A stretch of 64,000 nucleotides of DNA, taken from NCBI GenBank assembly GCA_964058845.1, contig CAXKVR010000942.1, forward strand, positions 1-64,000. Reading direction: 5' to 3'. Shown here one piece after another: positions 48,247-59,511 of the stretch (position 1 is its first letter; every line of letters begins with the position of its first letter). Under the pieces are notes generated by a model that did no database searches, had not been told where the DNA came from, and was given only the letters and a program-made list of their open reading frames with translations. Origin of the DNA: Carex sylvatica. Its lineage: Eukaryota; Streptophyta; Magnoliopsida; Poales; Cyperaceae. The translations under genes and the position numbers were made by a program.

Positions 48247-49410
48247 TTACAATATTATTCTTTGAGTATATTATTTTAGACATCATTTAAATCTACGTTG
48301 TATTATATAGTTAAAATATGTTTTTATTTTTATTTTATCAAATCATTTTTTGGTACCACTCTACTATATATATTACGGGAAATTGATGATATATAGTAAC
48401 AATAATTTTTTGGCTTCTTGAAAAGTTTTTGTGTATCATTTTTTTATAAATCATCTAAATTATCGCATGAGTTGTATTGATGCTAATATTTTATTATTCT
48501 TATTACTAAAATTTCTTTCTAAAATTACTCAAATAAGTTTATAAAATTCAAGTATAATTTGAATTCTTATTGACTATGTTATTACAAGCTTATTTAGTGT
48601 AATTTTTTTTTTATTTTTTTTTACAAACTTATATTTAAATTATTTCTCAATGTTGCCTTTTTTATATTTTTTGATTATATATATATTATAGACACATTTT
48701 TTGTTGTTTGTTTTATGTCAAAGAGAGTACATAATTTTAATAAAAAGTTTTTAATATAATAAAATATAATATATTACAACAATAAAATTCAAAAATCTTC
48801 GTGTAATGCAATTGCAGAATACTTATTATTAACTAAATACATTTGAAACAATTATATTAATGCAAGACTTCGCATCTAGTCAATTTAATAATTGAACGTA
48901 TCATGAAAAGTAAGAGCTAGTTGCTTGTATCTTAATACTTTTGCGTGGTGGCCCATGATAATACTTATTTGTAGCAAAATTTACTTTTGATCCGACATGA
49001 ATAGGACAATATTTGTGAAGGTAATAGTGTTTAATTTTTTGCCAACTGTATAGGGTTTATTAGAAATTAGGGTTTAATATTTTGCCGACTGTATTGTCAT
49101 GACTCGTGAATACTCCTATCCGTAATACTAGTACGCTAAAAAATAATACGTTTCTATCAGTATACTCTCAGTAATAATATTTTTTTACCCTCACGAATAT
49201 TATCTCATTATTGTAGTGAACCGGACAAAGCGAGAATTCACATCCAGTGAAATAGTGCAACAAATAGATCGGGATCATTCTTTCAACATGGCACACATGT
49301 CAAAACGGAGCCCCTAATTATATTGTATCCATAGGTACCGAATTGAATTTAATCTGGCTGGAATTTAATTTGGTACATTATATTGGCCTGGTCTCCAGCT
49401 GGTTTTTTTT
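48247..49410. other. AT-rich spacer, nothing recognised
   Basis: No open frame of note. GTTTAATTTTTTGCC and GTTTAATATTTTGCC, each followed by an ACTGTA word, form a small duplication near 49030-49095. Confidence 0.35.
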
Positions 49411-49416
49411 TGTCCT

Positions 49417-49540
49417 GAGCCAGAAGATCGACCTTCCATGACGAGAAGTGTTCAAATGCTGGGGGAAAACTTGGAAAATTTGCAAATGCCCCCAAACCCT
49501 GTAATGCCTTCTTCATATTGTGATGCTACTTCTGGCTAGC
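49417..49540 (+). pseudogene. 3' fragment of a type 2 receptor kinase
   Basis: The frame EDRPSMTRSVQMLGEN ... MPPNPVMPSSYCDATSG followed by a stop matches the last 40 residues of the kinases ending at 18662 and 27083, including the downstream TATTAGTCAT flank. Nothing of the remaining kinase is present upstream. A foldback MITE follows directly. Confidence 0.8.
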
Positions 49541-49591
49541 TAGGTATTAGTCATCCGATTTTCAAATGCCCCCAAACAATTCGGTTCTCCG

Positions 49592-49848
49592 ATTTTCAAA
49601 GTCTAGACAGTAAATTTATATTAAAATGTGCCTGGAGACCAAATTTTATATTTTTTTGAAATTTTTTTACTATTTATTAAGCTAGTTTGAAAATCGCTGT
49701 TTTTAAATAGTGCAAAATTTTAATAAAAACATCAATTTTGAAACCATCTTAATAAATAAATAAATAATTCAAAAAATGTAAACTTTGGTCTCCAAGCACA
49801 TTTTAATATAGATTGAATATCTAACGGTTTGGATCGACTGTTTGGACT
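49592..49848. mobile_element. Foldback MITE, decayed
   Basis: The arms TGTGCCTGGAGACCAAATTT and AACTTTGGTCTCCAAGCACA pair around a diverged centre. The outer words AAGTCTAGACAGT and GACTGTTTGGACTT also pair. Same family as 12025-12870. Confidence 0.6.
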
Positions 49849-49850
49849 TC

Positions 49851-49852
49851 TA

Positions 49853-49902
<50 letters not shown>
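49851..49902. repeat. (TC)n-(TA)n microsatellite
   Basis: About 10 TC units run into about 14 TA units, the same compound repeat that flanks the foldback MITEs near 12.45 kb. Confidence 0.9.
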
Positions 49903-49904
<2 letters not shown>

Positions 49905-51480
49905 CTCTGTAGTGTACATCTCTGCCATTTTATTAATTTTTATCTTTTTCTTGCTTTTGAAATTTGTTGCTGTCTCGTATCACTGTAATTAAAGTGCAAG
50001 AGGAGAATGTTTTTTGTTTCTTTTCCGAACCATGTTGAAGTTTTCTGCAATTTTAGCACCTCCACTAGAAAACTTACAAAAATATCTTGTATTTCTGATT
50101 ATAAACGGTACTGTAGTTGTTTATTATTTTTGCATATTTATGCAGATTTTGTTTGATGAAGACTCAAATACCTTGCCTCAACTAAAGGTCAATGCTTTAA
50201 TTAATAGTTTTCATTTTATATTTATTATTTGTTCCAAATGAAGCAGTGTTGAAAGCAGTACCCTGACAACCAATCAAGATAGAAAGAATTTTCTATACAA
50301 ATTCTAAGAAACAATATTCACAATCAGCAGACGTCTATGTTTTCTTTAGTAGAAGTCTGAAACTAATTGTGATATGATAAAGACTTCTCTTGGTAAGAAA
50401 GTCCTCCATAGTCCTTGCACTTTAAGTTAGTTTCAATTGTCTATTTGATTTTTCATACATGCATTATATTAGAAAAAAAAATTAGTTTCTAAAACGTCTC
50501 CCATATATGAACTGGTGTTTGAGTGGAAAGAGAGAGCGAATAACCAACCTTAGATAACCATTATCTTGTTTCTTTTGTTTTTCAAGATTTTAGAAAAAAG
50601 AGAGATGATATGAGGTTCGCTATCAGTGTCAAAACCAGACCCCATATATGAAAAACCAAATAGACAATGGAAATAAGCTTAAAATGTAAGGACTAAGGCG
50701 AAATTTCTTAGCAAGAGATGTCGTTATTACATCATTAATGCAAGCTAGACTTCTAAAGAAATCATAGAATGCTGATTTTTTAAAATATATTCTTTCTTTA
50801 AAAGTAGGCTAGAATTTTGAAGACCAATCGAGTAAGTCTTTGCATTTCTCCATCAGAAGAGTCTGGTCATGAAAATTGAGTGAGTCAGTGTTAGAAATAA
50901 GTTCTTGATAGAAGCTGTAATGTATATTCGATCTACCCAGTAGACCTTCTGGTCCTTAACCCCTTTTGCACATAGGAGATATATGTACATGGTGGGGACC
51001 ACCAAGGAGTCACAAATCAATTGGCAGCATCTTTCGGCATCCAAAATTGACATAGCAGATCGGACCACAAGTGTCTCGGTGCAGATGGATGGACCACTTA
51101 AGGAGGTAATGGCTAGGAGGCATTACCTCCTTAGTGGGTTAGGAAATTATTGCACCGAACATCAAGTTTTTACAATGACCTCTGTGAGGCTACCGAATTA
51201 TACACCCATTCAGTCATAAGTTCTAATTAAAATCCATTTTGTTGGCAAAAAGTTACAAAAATGTCGCTAATTTTGATTTTTAATTTTAATGATGTTCTTT
51301 CTTCTATAATTTTAATTTTGTAATACATGCTGCCATTTCAGTAATTTCATGTTAAGAACAATTTGTCGAGAACAAAAAAATATATGGCAAATATTCAAGT
51401 TATGAAAGATGTCCAGAAAATTGTAAAAATATTTGATGTACAAGAAATGCCGCACTCTTTATAAAATAGTAAAAATAAAC
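49905..51480 (+). repeat. Orphan upstream module
   Basis: Landmarks in order: CTGTAGTGTACATCTCTGCC, ACGGTACTGTAGTTG, CATATTTATGCAG, TGAAGCAGTGTTGAAAGC, TAGACCTTC, TACATGGTGGGG near 50986, GCAGCATCTTTCGGCATCC, CACCCATTCAGTCA, TTTTGTTGGCAAAAAGTTAC, CAAGAAATGCCGC. No kinase exon follows. Confidence 0.6.
50300..50805. repeat. Long inverted repeat within the module
   Basis: The left arm (CAGCAGACGTCTATG, AAGTCTGAAAC, AAGACTTCTCTTGGTAAGAAA, AGTCCTTGCACTTTAA, TCAATTGTCTATTTG) is complemented in reverse order by the right arm: CAAATAGACAATGGAA, TTAAAATGTAAGGACT, TTTCTTAGCAAGAGATGTC, AGACTTCT, CATAGAATGCTGA. The arms are about 180 bases, with about 180 bases of loop. Confidence 0.7.
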
Positions 51481-51569
51481 GACTATTTTTTATTTTGTTC
51501 CTTACTAGTTTTATTATATTTTAATTGTAAAAAAACATTCAGGGGAAAAAGGGCTGAATCCAGTGCATG

Positions 51570-53010
51570 GAAGCAGATGGACTGTAGTAGTTGTTTATTA
51601 TTTGTTGCATATTTATGAAGATATTAATTATTTCATCAGGACTCAAATATCGTGCTTGTACTAAATGTCTATGAGTAGTGTTTTTAATTTTATCTTTATT
51701 TATTGTTACAAATCAAGCAGCGTCGAAACCAGTCAAGATAGAAAGAATTTTTTATACAATTTCTTAAAAATAATATTCCAATCAGCAGTCTATGTTTTCA
51801 TAAGCAGAAGTGTGACATTAATTGTGATATTATAAAGACATCTCTTGGTAAGAAATTTATCTTTAGTCCTTGCGCTCTAACCTTGTTTCAATTGTCTGTT
51901 TGCTTTTTCTAAATTATATATACTCTGGTTTTTCTACTTATAGCCAACTTTCGATATTCATTATGTTACAAAAAAATTATTAGTTTCTAAAACGTCTCGC
52001 ATATATGAAATTGTATTGTACGTGAGGGGAAGAGAGAGAGAGAGAGAGAGAGAGTAACCATTCTCATAGAACCTTCCTCTTTTTTCTTTTGTTTTGAAAT
52101 ATTTTCGAAAAAAGAGAGGTGATTTGAGGTTTGCTATAAGTGCCAAAACCAGACCTATGTAAGAAAAGCCAAATAGACAATGGGAACAAGCTTAAAATGT
52201 AAGGACTAAGTCGGAAATTCTTAGCCAGAGATGTCGTTATTACATCATTAATGCAAGCTAGACTTCTTCTAAAGAAATCATAGACTGCTGATTTTGAAAA
52301 TACATTAATTCTTAAAATTGGGCTAGAATTGTGAAAGATAAAGAGTAGTCAATTAGGCTTGTAAAGACCGGTCGAGGAAGTCTTTGCATTTCTCTATCAG
52401 AAGAGTAGTTGTTTGGACTGACTGACTGTTGCAGATACAAGTTCTCAGTAAAGGCTGAGTTAACGAAGACTGAGTGACTGTTGCAGATACAAGTTTGCTA
52501 CTGATGGAAATTAACGTCCTTAACCTTTTCTGGACGTAGGAGATATACCATCAGTTTGCATCAACTTTGAGCATCCAAAATTGACATCCTAATAGTCTGA
52601 GTGCAGATGGGTAGGACCACAAAAAAGATAATTGCTTAGAGGCATTACCTCCTTAGGGTGGTACTAGTTTATTGCACCGAACATTAAGTTTTTACACCCA
52701 ATTTATGACTGAATTATACACCCATTCATTTGTCAGTTCTAAAATCATTTTTGTTGGAAAAAAGTTACAACTAATTTTAAATTTTTAGTTCAACGTTTTG
52801 ATTTTTTCTATAATTTTATTCTTGTAATTTATGCTGCCATTTTTGGGCAGATTTATATGTATTTTCACGATATGAACAATATCATGACATGTGACAAACT
52901 TTCAAGTAAATAAAGGAAAATGTCCAATAACATATATTTAAAAAAATGACATATAAGAAATGCTGCACTCAGTATACAATAGATTATATTTGAATAACTT
53001 CCTACAAAGT
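51570..53010 (+). repeat. Orphan upstream module
   Basis: The next copy in direct orientation: GGACTGTAGTAGTTG, CATATTTATGAAG, AAGCAGCGTCGAAA, AGTCTATGTTTTC, CACCCATTCATTTGTCAG, TTTTTGTTGG, ATGACATATAAGAAATGC. A 70-base phrase with ACTGACTGTTGCAGATACAAGTT is duplicated near 52418-52492. No gene follows. Confidence 0.6.
51760..52315. repeat. Long inverted repeat within the module
   Basis: ATCAGCAGTCTATG near 51781 pairs with CATAGACTGCTGAT near 52280. ACATCTCTTGGTAAGAAA, TTTAGTCCTTGCGCT and CAATTGTCTGTTTGC have complementary partners in order in 52150-52270. The arms are about 190 bases; the loop (about 180 bases) holds a GA run at 52031-52053. Confidence 0.7.
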
Positions 53011-53129
53011 TTTCTTGCTAGTATTCCTGGGATAATATTAAGCAGACATCTAACATTTAGTATCATGTAATGTTATGTTAGTTTCAATATATGAAACGGG
53101 CAAATTATTGCCTTTCTTCAAAAAAAAAA

Positions 53130-53460
53130 AAAAAATTTCTACAACCTAATGATGATGTCATATGACAGGACAAATTCTCAAAATTTAAGTTTTTAAATGT
53201 GAAGTACTACTGATTTGGCTGCGGTAATTGTCAAAAGCATTTTTTTTTTTTTTTTGTGTGTGTGGCAGCCATTAACGGTCGAAAGTAAAAAACTTTCCGA
53301 TTTGGTAATCTTTTTAGGTGATGAAAAGTTACCTCGTCTGACCCGTATTGCATGGAGACAGATAGATCATCCTTATTGGTACTGTAGTTTATTATTTTTG
53401 ACATATTTATGCAGTTATTTTGTTTCACAAAGAGTTAAAGAACTTAAGATCAATATCATG
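53130..53460 (+). repeat. Partial upstream module
   Basis: GCCATTAACGGTCGAAAGTA, TTTCCGATTTGGTAATCTTT, TGACCCGTATTGCATGGAGA and GGTACTGTAGTTTATTATTT follow almost exactly the order of 23235-23420, then homology stops near 53430. Confidence 0.6.
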
Positions 53461-53990
53461 TAGGGCTGTACAAAAAGCTCATGGCTAGTGATGTCGTAAC
53501 TCTTTATAACTTTGATTTAATTTGTCAGTTGGATATCACAAGTTTAAAAATAACACTAATTAAGGACTTTGCCGTTGAAGTTTCTTTATCTCTAGTCGTC
53601 TAGTGAAAATCTTGTCTGCTTGTGTCACTCTCGTCTCCCCTAATAAATAACATAAAATTCACACTAACCAAATTAACCAAAGAGAAAGTGAGAGAGAGAG
53701 AGAGGATGTTCGATCTGGTGTCACGAGTAAAGCAGAACGATGTAGCTAAAGTTGAAAATAGACCATCACTTATGAACGGTTATAGAGCAAAACTGTTGGT
53801 GGTAGGTTTTCGTCAAACTTAATGCTTGGTGCAATAATTTAAACGTGCTGGTGGCATTAATTATTACAAATTGAATTATATAGATGTGCTAAAAGTCTAA
53901 AATATTAGGCTACTAATTTTGAAAATTCTTACTGAAAATTTTATGATAATTGAATAGAGAAAGATTTAATGTTTGGTTAGACATGGTAGT
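53461..53990. other. Spacer with a GA-rich leader-like tract
   Basis: The short frame after the GAGAGAGAGAG run (53695-53822) encodes 38 residues from an ATG at 53706, with no recognised homology. I do not call it a gene. Otherwise AT-rich. Confidence 0.3.
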
Positions 53991-53991
53991 G

Positions 53992-54205
53992 GTGCAGGAC
54001 GCTAATGACCGAGTGAGTTTTTGTTGAGACAGGTCATTATTCGGGCCAATATCCAGGGCCAATGACGCTAATGACGCTAATGACCGAGTGCAGGACGCTA
54101 ATGACGCTAATGACCGAGTGAGTTTTTGTTGAGACAGGTCATTATTCGGGCCAATATATATATATATGTATGTATGTATGTATGTATATATCTGTGTGTG
54201 TGTAT
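53992..54205. repeat. Imperfect tandem duplication plus (TA)/(TG) microsatellite
   Basis: AGGACGCTAATGACCGAGTG followed by AGTTTTTGTTGAGACAGGTC occurs at about 53997 and again at 54093-54140, with further GCTAATGAC repeats between. The second copy runs into TA/TATG repeats to 54205. Confidence 0.8.
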
Positions 54206-54206
54206 G

Positions 54207-54595
54207 AGGAGGGATCCAATTACATTATTTTTTGGTGACACTATATTACACCCTATATTTTCAAAATCCGAACAGTCAATCCAAATCATTCAACATGATG
54301 GATATATTAAAATGTGATTGCAGATAAAATTTTTATATTGTTTTAAATTTTTTTACTATTTATTAAGATGGGGACAATAATTCAATGATCTGAAAAAATA
54401 ATTTTGTAAAATACTTGATAAATAGTAAAAAAAATTCAAAAAATTTGATCTGCAAGTACATTTGAATATATTCATTATGTTGAATAATTTGGATCCAATT
54501 GTTTGGACTTCAAAAATTTTAAAATATAAGGTGTAATCCGGTATCACCAAAAAACAGTGTAAGTGTAATCCGATGTCACCAAAAAACGGTGTAAG
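54207..54595. mobile_element. Foldback MITE just upstream of the truncated kinase copy
   Basis: Near 54229 TTTTTTGGTGACAC(C/T)AT pairs with GGTATCACCAAAAAACAG near 54540. The inner arms ACTATTTATTAAGAT and ACTTGATAAATAGT pair. The right terminal phrase (TGTAATCCG-TCACCAAAAAAC) is duplicated in tandem at 54533-54595. Confidence 0.6.
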
Positions 54596-54738
54596 TGGAC
54601 AAAACCTGAGTGTCTGATTCGAGACACCGTCCAAATCTCAATCCCAATTCTGTGTTCTTCAAACAAGTACGTACGAACGCATATATAAATGTTGTACTAG
54701 AGAGCATTCTCCATCTGTCCAATCAGGATAATTTTTAC

Positions 54739-56666
54739 ATTCTTTCTGTAAGATGTTTCTACCTTCTTTTAATGTTTGTTAACATCTATTCGACTTCTGC
54801 AAACTTGAGAGACCATTTTTGAACTGTCAGTGGTAAACACTTGCTTGACAATCACCAAAGAAATAAATCAGCACATAACTGTCTCTCTTGCAAAAATTTT
54901 TGCTTGCCAATGCAGTTACTTGAACTATACAATGAGAGACCTGGATATCTCTATTGTCGACAAGCTCTACGTGCTTCTTACCATTCAGACCTCATTTTTT
55001 ATATATCTTTATTATCACCCGTCAGAATGTGAACCGAGTACTACTTCACGTGTGGTTTTTGGTTTCATGCTCATATTGGTTCCTCTTTTGGACATTATTC
55101 TGATTTTATTGGGTAAGCAAACTTTCTAAATGAATCCCCTCTTCCCAAAATAATCACACATAATAAATTTCCATTATGTTCAAGGTACTGGTAAAAAAAG
55201 ATGCTGGAATCTCCATATTTGCACCTCTTTCAATTTAATCCAATGTTTGGCAGTTAGTATTATATTAAAATATTTTGGCCCAAATTCATAGCCACATTAA
55301 TTTTCACATTCTCTGTGAAGAAACAAGGGGAAACAATCCAAGTGGACCAATGCTTAATAATAGTCCAAGGATTAAGGACGAAATGGCAGGTCGATCGGGT
55401 TAATTTGAATTACATTGCTAAAACAAAAAAATTAAACAATTAATGTCAACGACATTTCAAGGGCAGAGCCATGATAATAGAAATTTTTTTGGAATGAGAC
55501 ATAATTCCATATTCATATTGAATTTCAATCACACTTCTATAACCTTTTTGTGTTTAGTAGTGTAGTTTTTTCGTTCCTGTGCTTGGCTTTGCTACTGAAA
55601 ATTCCAAATTTGGTAAAAAAAAAAAAAAAATCATAGTTTCATGAAGTCAATCATCTCTCTTTGAGTCTATTTAAGTTGCATTAATTATCTATAATATTAT
55701 TTTAAACTTTTTTGGCAGGACTAAGGGTTACATTAGTTCCACTAGCATTTTTTTCGTTCCTTCTTCACAAGTACAAGAGAGTTTCTGTCAAAATATTGAC
55801 CAATTCATTGGGGGATGGTGATGATTTCGTCAGCGAAGTGGCAACAATTGGTAGGATCCACCATGCAAACATAGTGCGCCTTATTGGATTTTGCTCAGAG
55901 GGCTCAAAGCGGGCACTTGTGTATCCTTATATGCCAAAGGGCTCACTTGACAAGTGCATCTTCTCTTCGAATAACAATTCTTTATCAATAGAGAAAAGAA
56001 GAGAGATATAGCCCTAGGCATTGCGCGAGGTATAGACTACCTTCATCGTGGGTGTCAAATGCAGATATTGCACTTCGACATAAAACCTGACAATATCCTA
56101 TTGGATCATGTTTTGACTCCAAAAATTTCCGACTTTGGACTTGCCAAATTATACTCAAGAGAATACAACTTAGTAACCCTCAACACAGCAAGAGGTACAA
56201 TAGGATATATAGCTCCTGAACTAATATCAAGGGCCTTTGGGGTGATATCATGGAAGGCAGATTTTATAGTTTTGGGATGCTACTAATGGAGATGGCAAGT
56301 GGAAGAAGAAACGTCAATAATCATGCGAATAGCTCGAGCCAAGTCTATTATCCGTCATGGATCTACGACCAACTTAAACTATCAGAAGAGGCACATTACA
56401 ATAACTTGAACAATAGTGTTGCACAATTTGAAGAAATAGAAGAAATCCTATATAAGGTTGCCTTGTGGTGCATTCAAACGAGGGCATCTAACCGCCCCTC
56501 CATGAGCAGAGTCATAGAGATGCTGCTGAGTGATGTAGATGGCTTGGAGATGCCACCAAGACCTTTCATGACAACCTTGCCAGACGAGGTCTCTGTGAGT
56601 TGTTCTCGAATTGATTCATATAGCATAGAACTGTCAACCATTTCAGAGGAAATTAGTTTGCTTTAA
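54739..56666 (+). pseudogene. Type 1 receptor kinase, 5'-truncated and frameshifted
   Basis: Intron 1 sequence (from about 54739), exon 2 (54916-55112) and exon 3 (55719-56666) are present. Exon 1 with signal and ectodomain is absent; the foldback MITE lies just before the surviving part. In exon 3 a 171-base in-frame deletion removes everything from after HKYKRVS to VKILTN, including the glycine loop. A 2-base insertion near 56011 and a 1-base loss near 56264 break the frame. HFDIKPDN and DFG regions are readable between the breaks. It cannot give a receptor or active kinase. Confidence 0.9.
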
Positions 56667-58559
56667 TCACACAAAAAACATAAATGAACATTTGTTGCTT
56701 TGAATTCAGAGGAATTTAGTATCCAAGTATGTAATGTAAGCTTCCTGTTTTTTAAGTAAGATAAGGCAACTATTTAAAAAATTTGTATTGTATTAGATTA
56801 ATTTTTTATAAAACTAAAATATTCAAATTTCAATAGGTTTTATTGTAGATATATATCCATATTTAAAATTGAAGGGACTTAATTAATGTGCCAAAAAATC
56901 TTCTCCTACCATATAAATAGCGGACAGCGCAATACCAGTGGGAGGCTACAAGTGAAAAATCTCTAATTCCTGTCATTCCTGAATTCTTAGTTTAAATGTG
57001 CTTTATCTTCTTCTGTTTAACCACTTGAAAGCTAAAGCTTTGATATAAACAACAGTATCATTTCCTCTTTAAGCTGTTGCATATATAGGTGAGTAAAAAT
57101 GTAAAATAACAAACTTTATACAAAACAATTACTACAAGGGAGTCCTTCGGTATCTTGTTCTTTGCTTGGAAGATTCTTCTATTGACTTAGTGACGAATAA
57201 AAGCTTCCTGCTCCTAGTCCCATTTGTCACTTATTGGCCATCAAGAATTATTTTAGCCTTCCAGAGGGATACTGAGAGTTGAATTGAACAGAGATACTGG
57301 TTTTAGAAGCAACTTCCTCTGTATAACTTCTTTATTACGTTTATTCAATAACTTTATTGTCTGTACTAATTGTTCTTTATTGAGGGTTTACAGTTAAGGA
57401 TCTTTGAAATTTGATTCATGTACGAAATGTGGGAGCATATATAATTCTCATGATCGTTAAATGAAAAATAAAAAAGACTAAATTAAGTGTAATTAATCAA
57501 TATGGTTTCCACATTTTTTGTTAAATATTCTATTTTGACTCCATTCTGATGCTGTACAGAAAAAACGGAGAGAAAAAAAATGAGTTTAGGTATATATATA
57601 ACACATTGTTGTAAGAAATAATGGCCCCAATTTGTGGTACTGGTAAGAAATTATGAGCCCAATATGTAGCGTTTGCAAGAAATTTAGGCCCAATATGTAA
57701 TATTGGTATAAAGGCCCAAGATGTACAACCTGTACAAAACTAAGTTGGACGACTCAAATTCACTTTGTTGTGGTCATAATGGAAGAGCAAAGGCTAGCAT
57801 ATGCCGAAGAACATTATGCTGGACTCAGCTTTAGACACAAGGCATAGGTTAACTTAGAAAACAGAGTATTTGTTGACATTATTCTTTATGAAATTTTGGG
57901 ATTAATAAGGCGAAAAATAAAATTTCAGTATGAGATAATGGAGGACAACTGAGTAGTATAATTTGGAACAATTCAGGGGCGGATTTAAAGGGATGCTGCG
58001 GATAAATAAACTACCTATAAATAAAAATTGAGATCTCCATATGAACGCTAAATACATGGTTGTAATTTGGTGGCTAAAACTAATTAACTTTATAGTTGTC
58101 GTTAATTTAGATTTTGGGGGTTCCTTAAATTCTTTCCACAAAATCGGTATTGCGATGCAACTGATTTACCTATATTGTTTGGTCTGGTCATAACTGATGT
58201 AATACCATTTTGGTTTTTTTTTTTTCATGTAAAGCTTGAAAATTAAGCCACCAATTATTTAAAATCTACAAAAGATTCTCCATTCGAGTTATCTCCCACA
58301 CAGAGAATTGTGACTACCAGTGGACCAAAGGCTAGTTCTCTAAATATATTTATGTTTTATTCAACTTTAAACATTCACAAGTGATCTTAATTAAATTGGA
58401 TTTAGAACTTATGACTCGTCACACGGTGGACATCATCTTACCTACTAGACCAAAGACAAGTTGTTGATAAAAAAATTATTATTATTTTATTTAGTGCTTT
58501 GTAAAATTAAGTAAAATTAAATTAATCATTAATCTGTATTGCAATTTAAATATAAAACT
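56667..58559. other. 3' flank and spacer
   Basis: 56667-56960 matches the 3' flank of other type 1 copies (TATTGTAGATATATATCC, GGACAGCGCAATACC). 57605-57740 repeats a GCCCAATTTGTGG/GCCCAATATGTA phrase four times. 57920-58120 is similar to 34690-34890. No gene. Confidence 0.4.
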
Positions 58560-59400
58560 TAGGGAGCTGATAATAGTATCTGCGCTATAGTACCCGCACT
58601 GTACCTGCAGGGGGGACTGCCAAAAATTAAATGTTAAAATATAATTTTCTGTGGGGATTGCAAAAACTGCACAATTTGAATTTCCTAAAGTATTAATATC
58701 TATGAACGGAAGTATTTATACTTATGTACGGAAGTATTTATACTTATGATGTGAACAATTATTTATTGCATGAATTATGTAGCGCCAAGATAACAATACC
58801 TGCGCTACAGTACCCGGGGACCAACGAAAATTAAATACATAAATATAACTTCCTACGGGAACTACAAAAACTCGACAATTTAAATTTTTTTCTAAAGTAT
58901 TAATATTTATGCAATTTTCTCTTTCAAATGAAATCCATTATGACGTACTTTCAGGTTAGTCATCATGCAAGTGTTTATACCTCACCGTATAAGTATTTAT
59001 ATCTACACTTGCAAATATTTTTTAAATATGACACTGAAAGTATTAATATCTAAATATTGAAAGTATTTATACTTATACATAGAAATATTTATACCTATGA
59101 GGTCAACTATGTTTCTTAGAGGAAAATTGATGCGGAAATTATTGGAGAACTCGAAAAAAGATTATCATAACAAGTTACGCATCAAAGTATTAATATCTTA
59201 CTTTTTTAAGTGCTAATATCTTATCTTCTAAGTATTTATATCTACGAAGATTTAAATATCTAAGTATTTTTTTACATATGATACTGAAAGTATCAATATC
59301 TAAGTATTGAAAGTATTTATATCTATGTACTGAAGTATTTATTTTTATGAGATCAACTATTTTTGTTAGAGAAAGATTGACGCGGAATTAGTACTGGGAC
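58560..59400. repeat. Nested direct repeats rich in AAGTATTTATA words
   Basis: 58568-58760 is repeated at 58788-58980 (TGCGCTA(T/C)AGTACCCG, GGGA-TGCAAAAACT, CTAAAGTATTAATATCTAT). 59030-59140 is repeated at 59278-59388 (ATTGAAAGTATTTATA, GATCAACTAT, TTGACGCGG). AAGTATTTAT occurs about ten times. No coding; the element type is unknown. Confidence 0.65.
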
Positions 59401-59511
59401 TTTGAAAGGAGACTATATAATTAGTGGGGACCATAGAAAAAGGGTGTTGCTGAGATTTTAGAATAATAATTAGTTGAAACTATATAATATCTTTTTAGAA
59501 TAATAATTAGT

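Noticed and set aside
53622..53822. Small gene after the GA-rich leader
   Set aside because: No homology recognised and no supporting splice or domain evidence.
54610..54822. Open frame as exon 1 of the truncated kinase at 54916
   Set aside because: No signal peptide or GUB_WAK cysteines, and it overlaps the homologue of intron 1.
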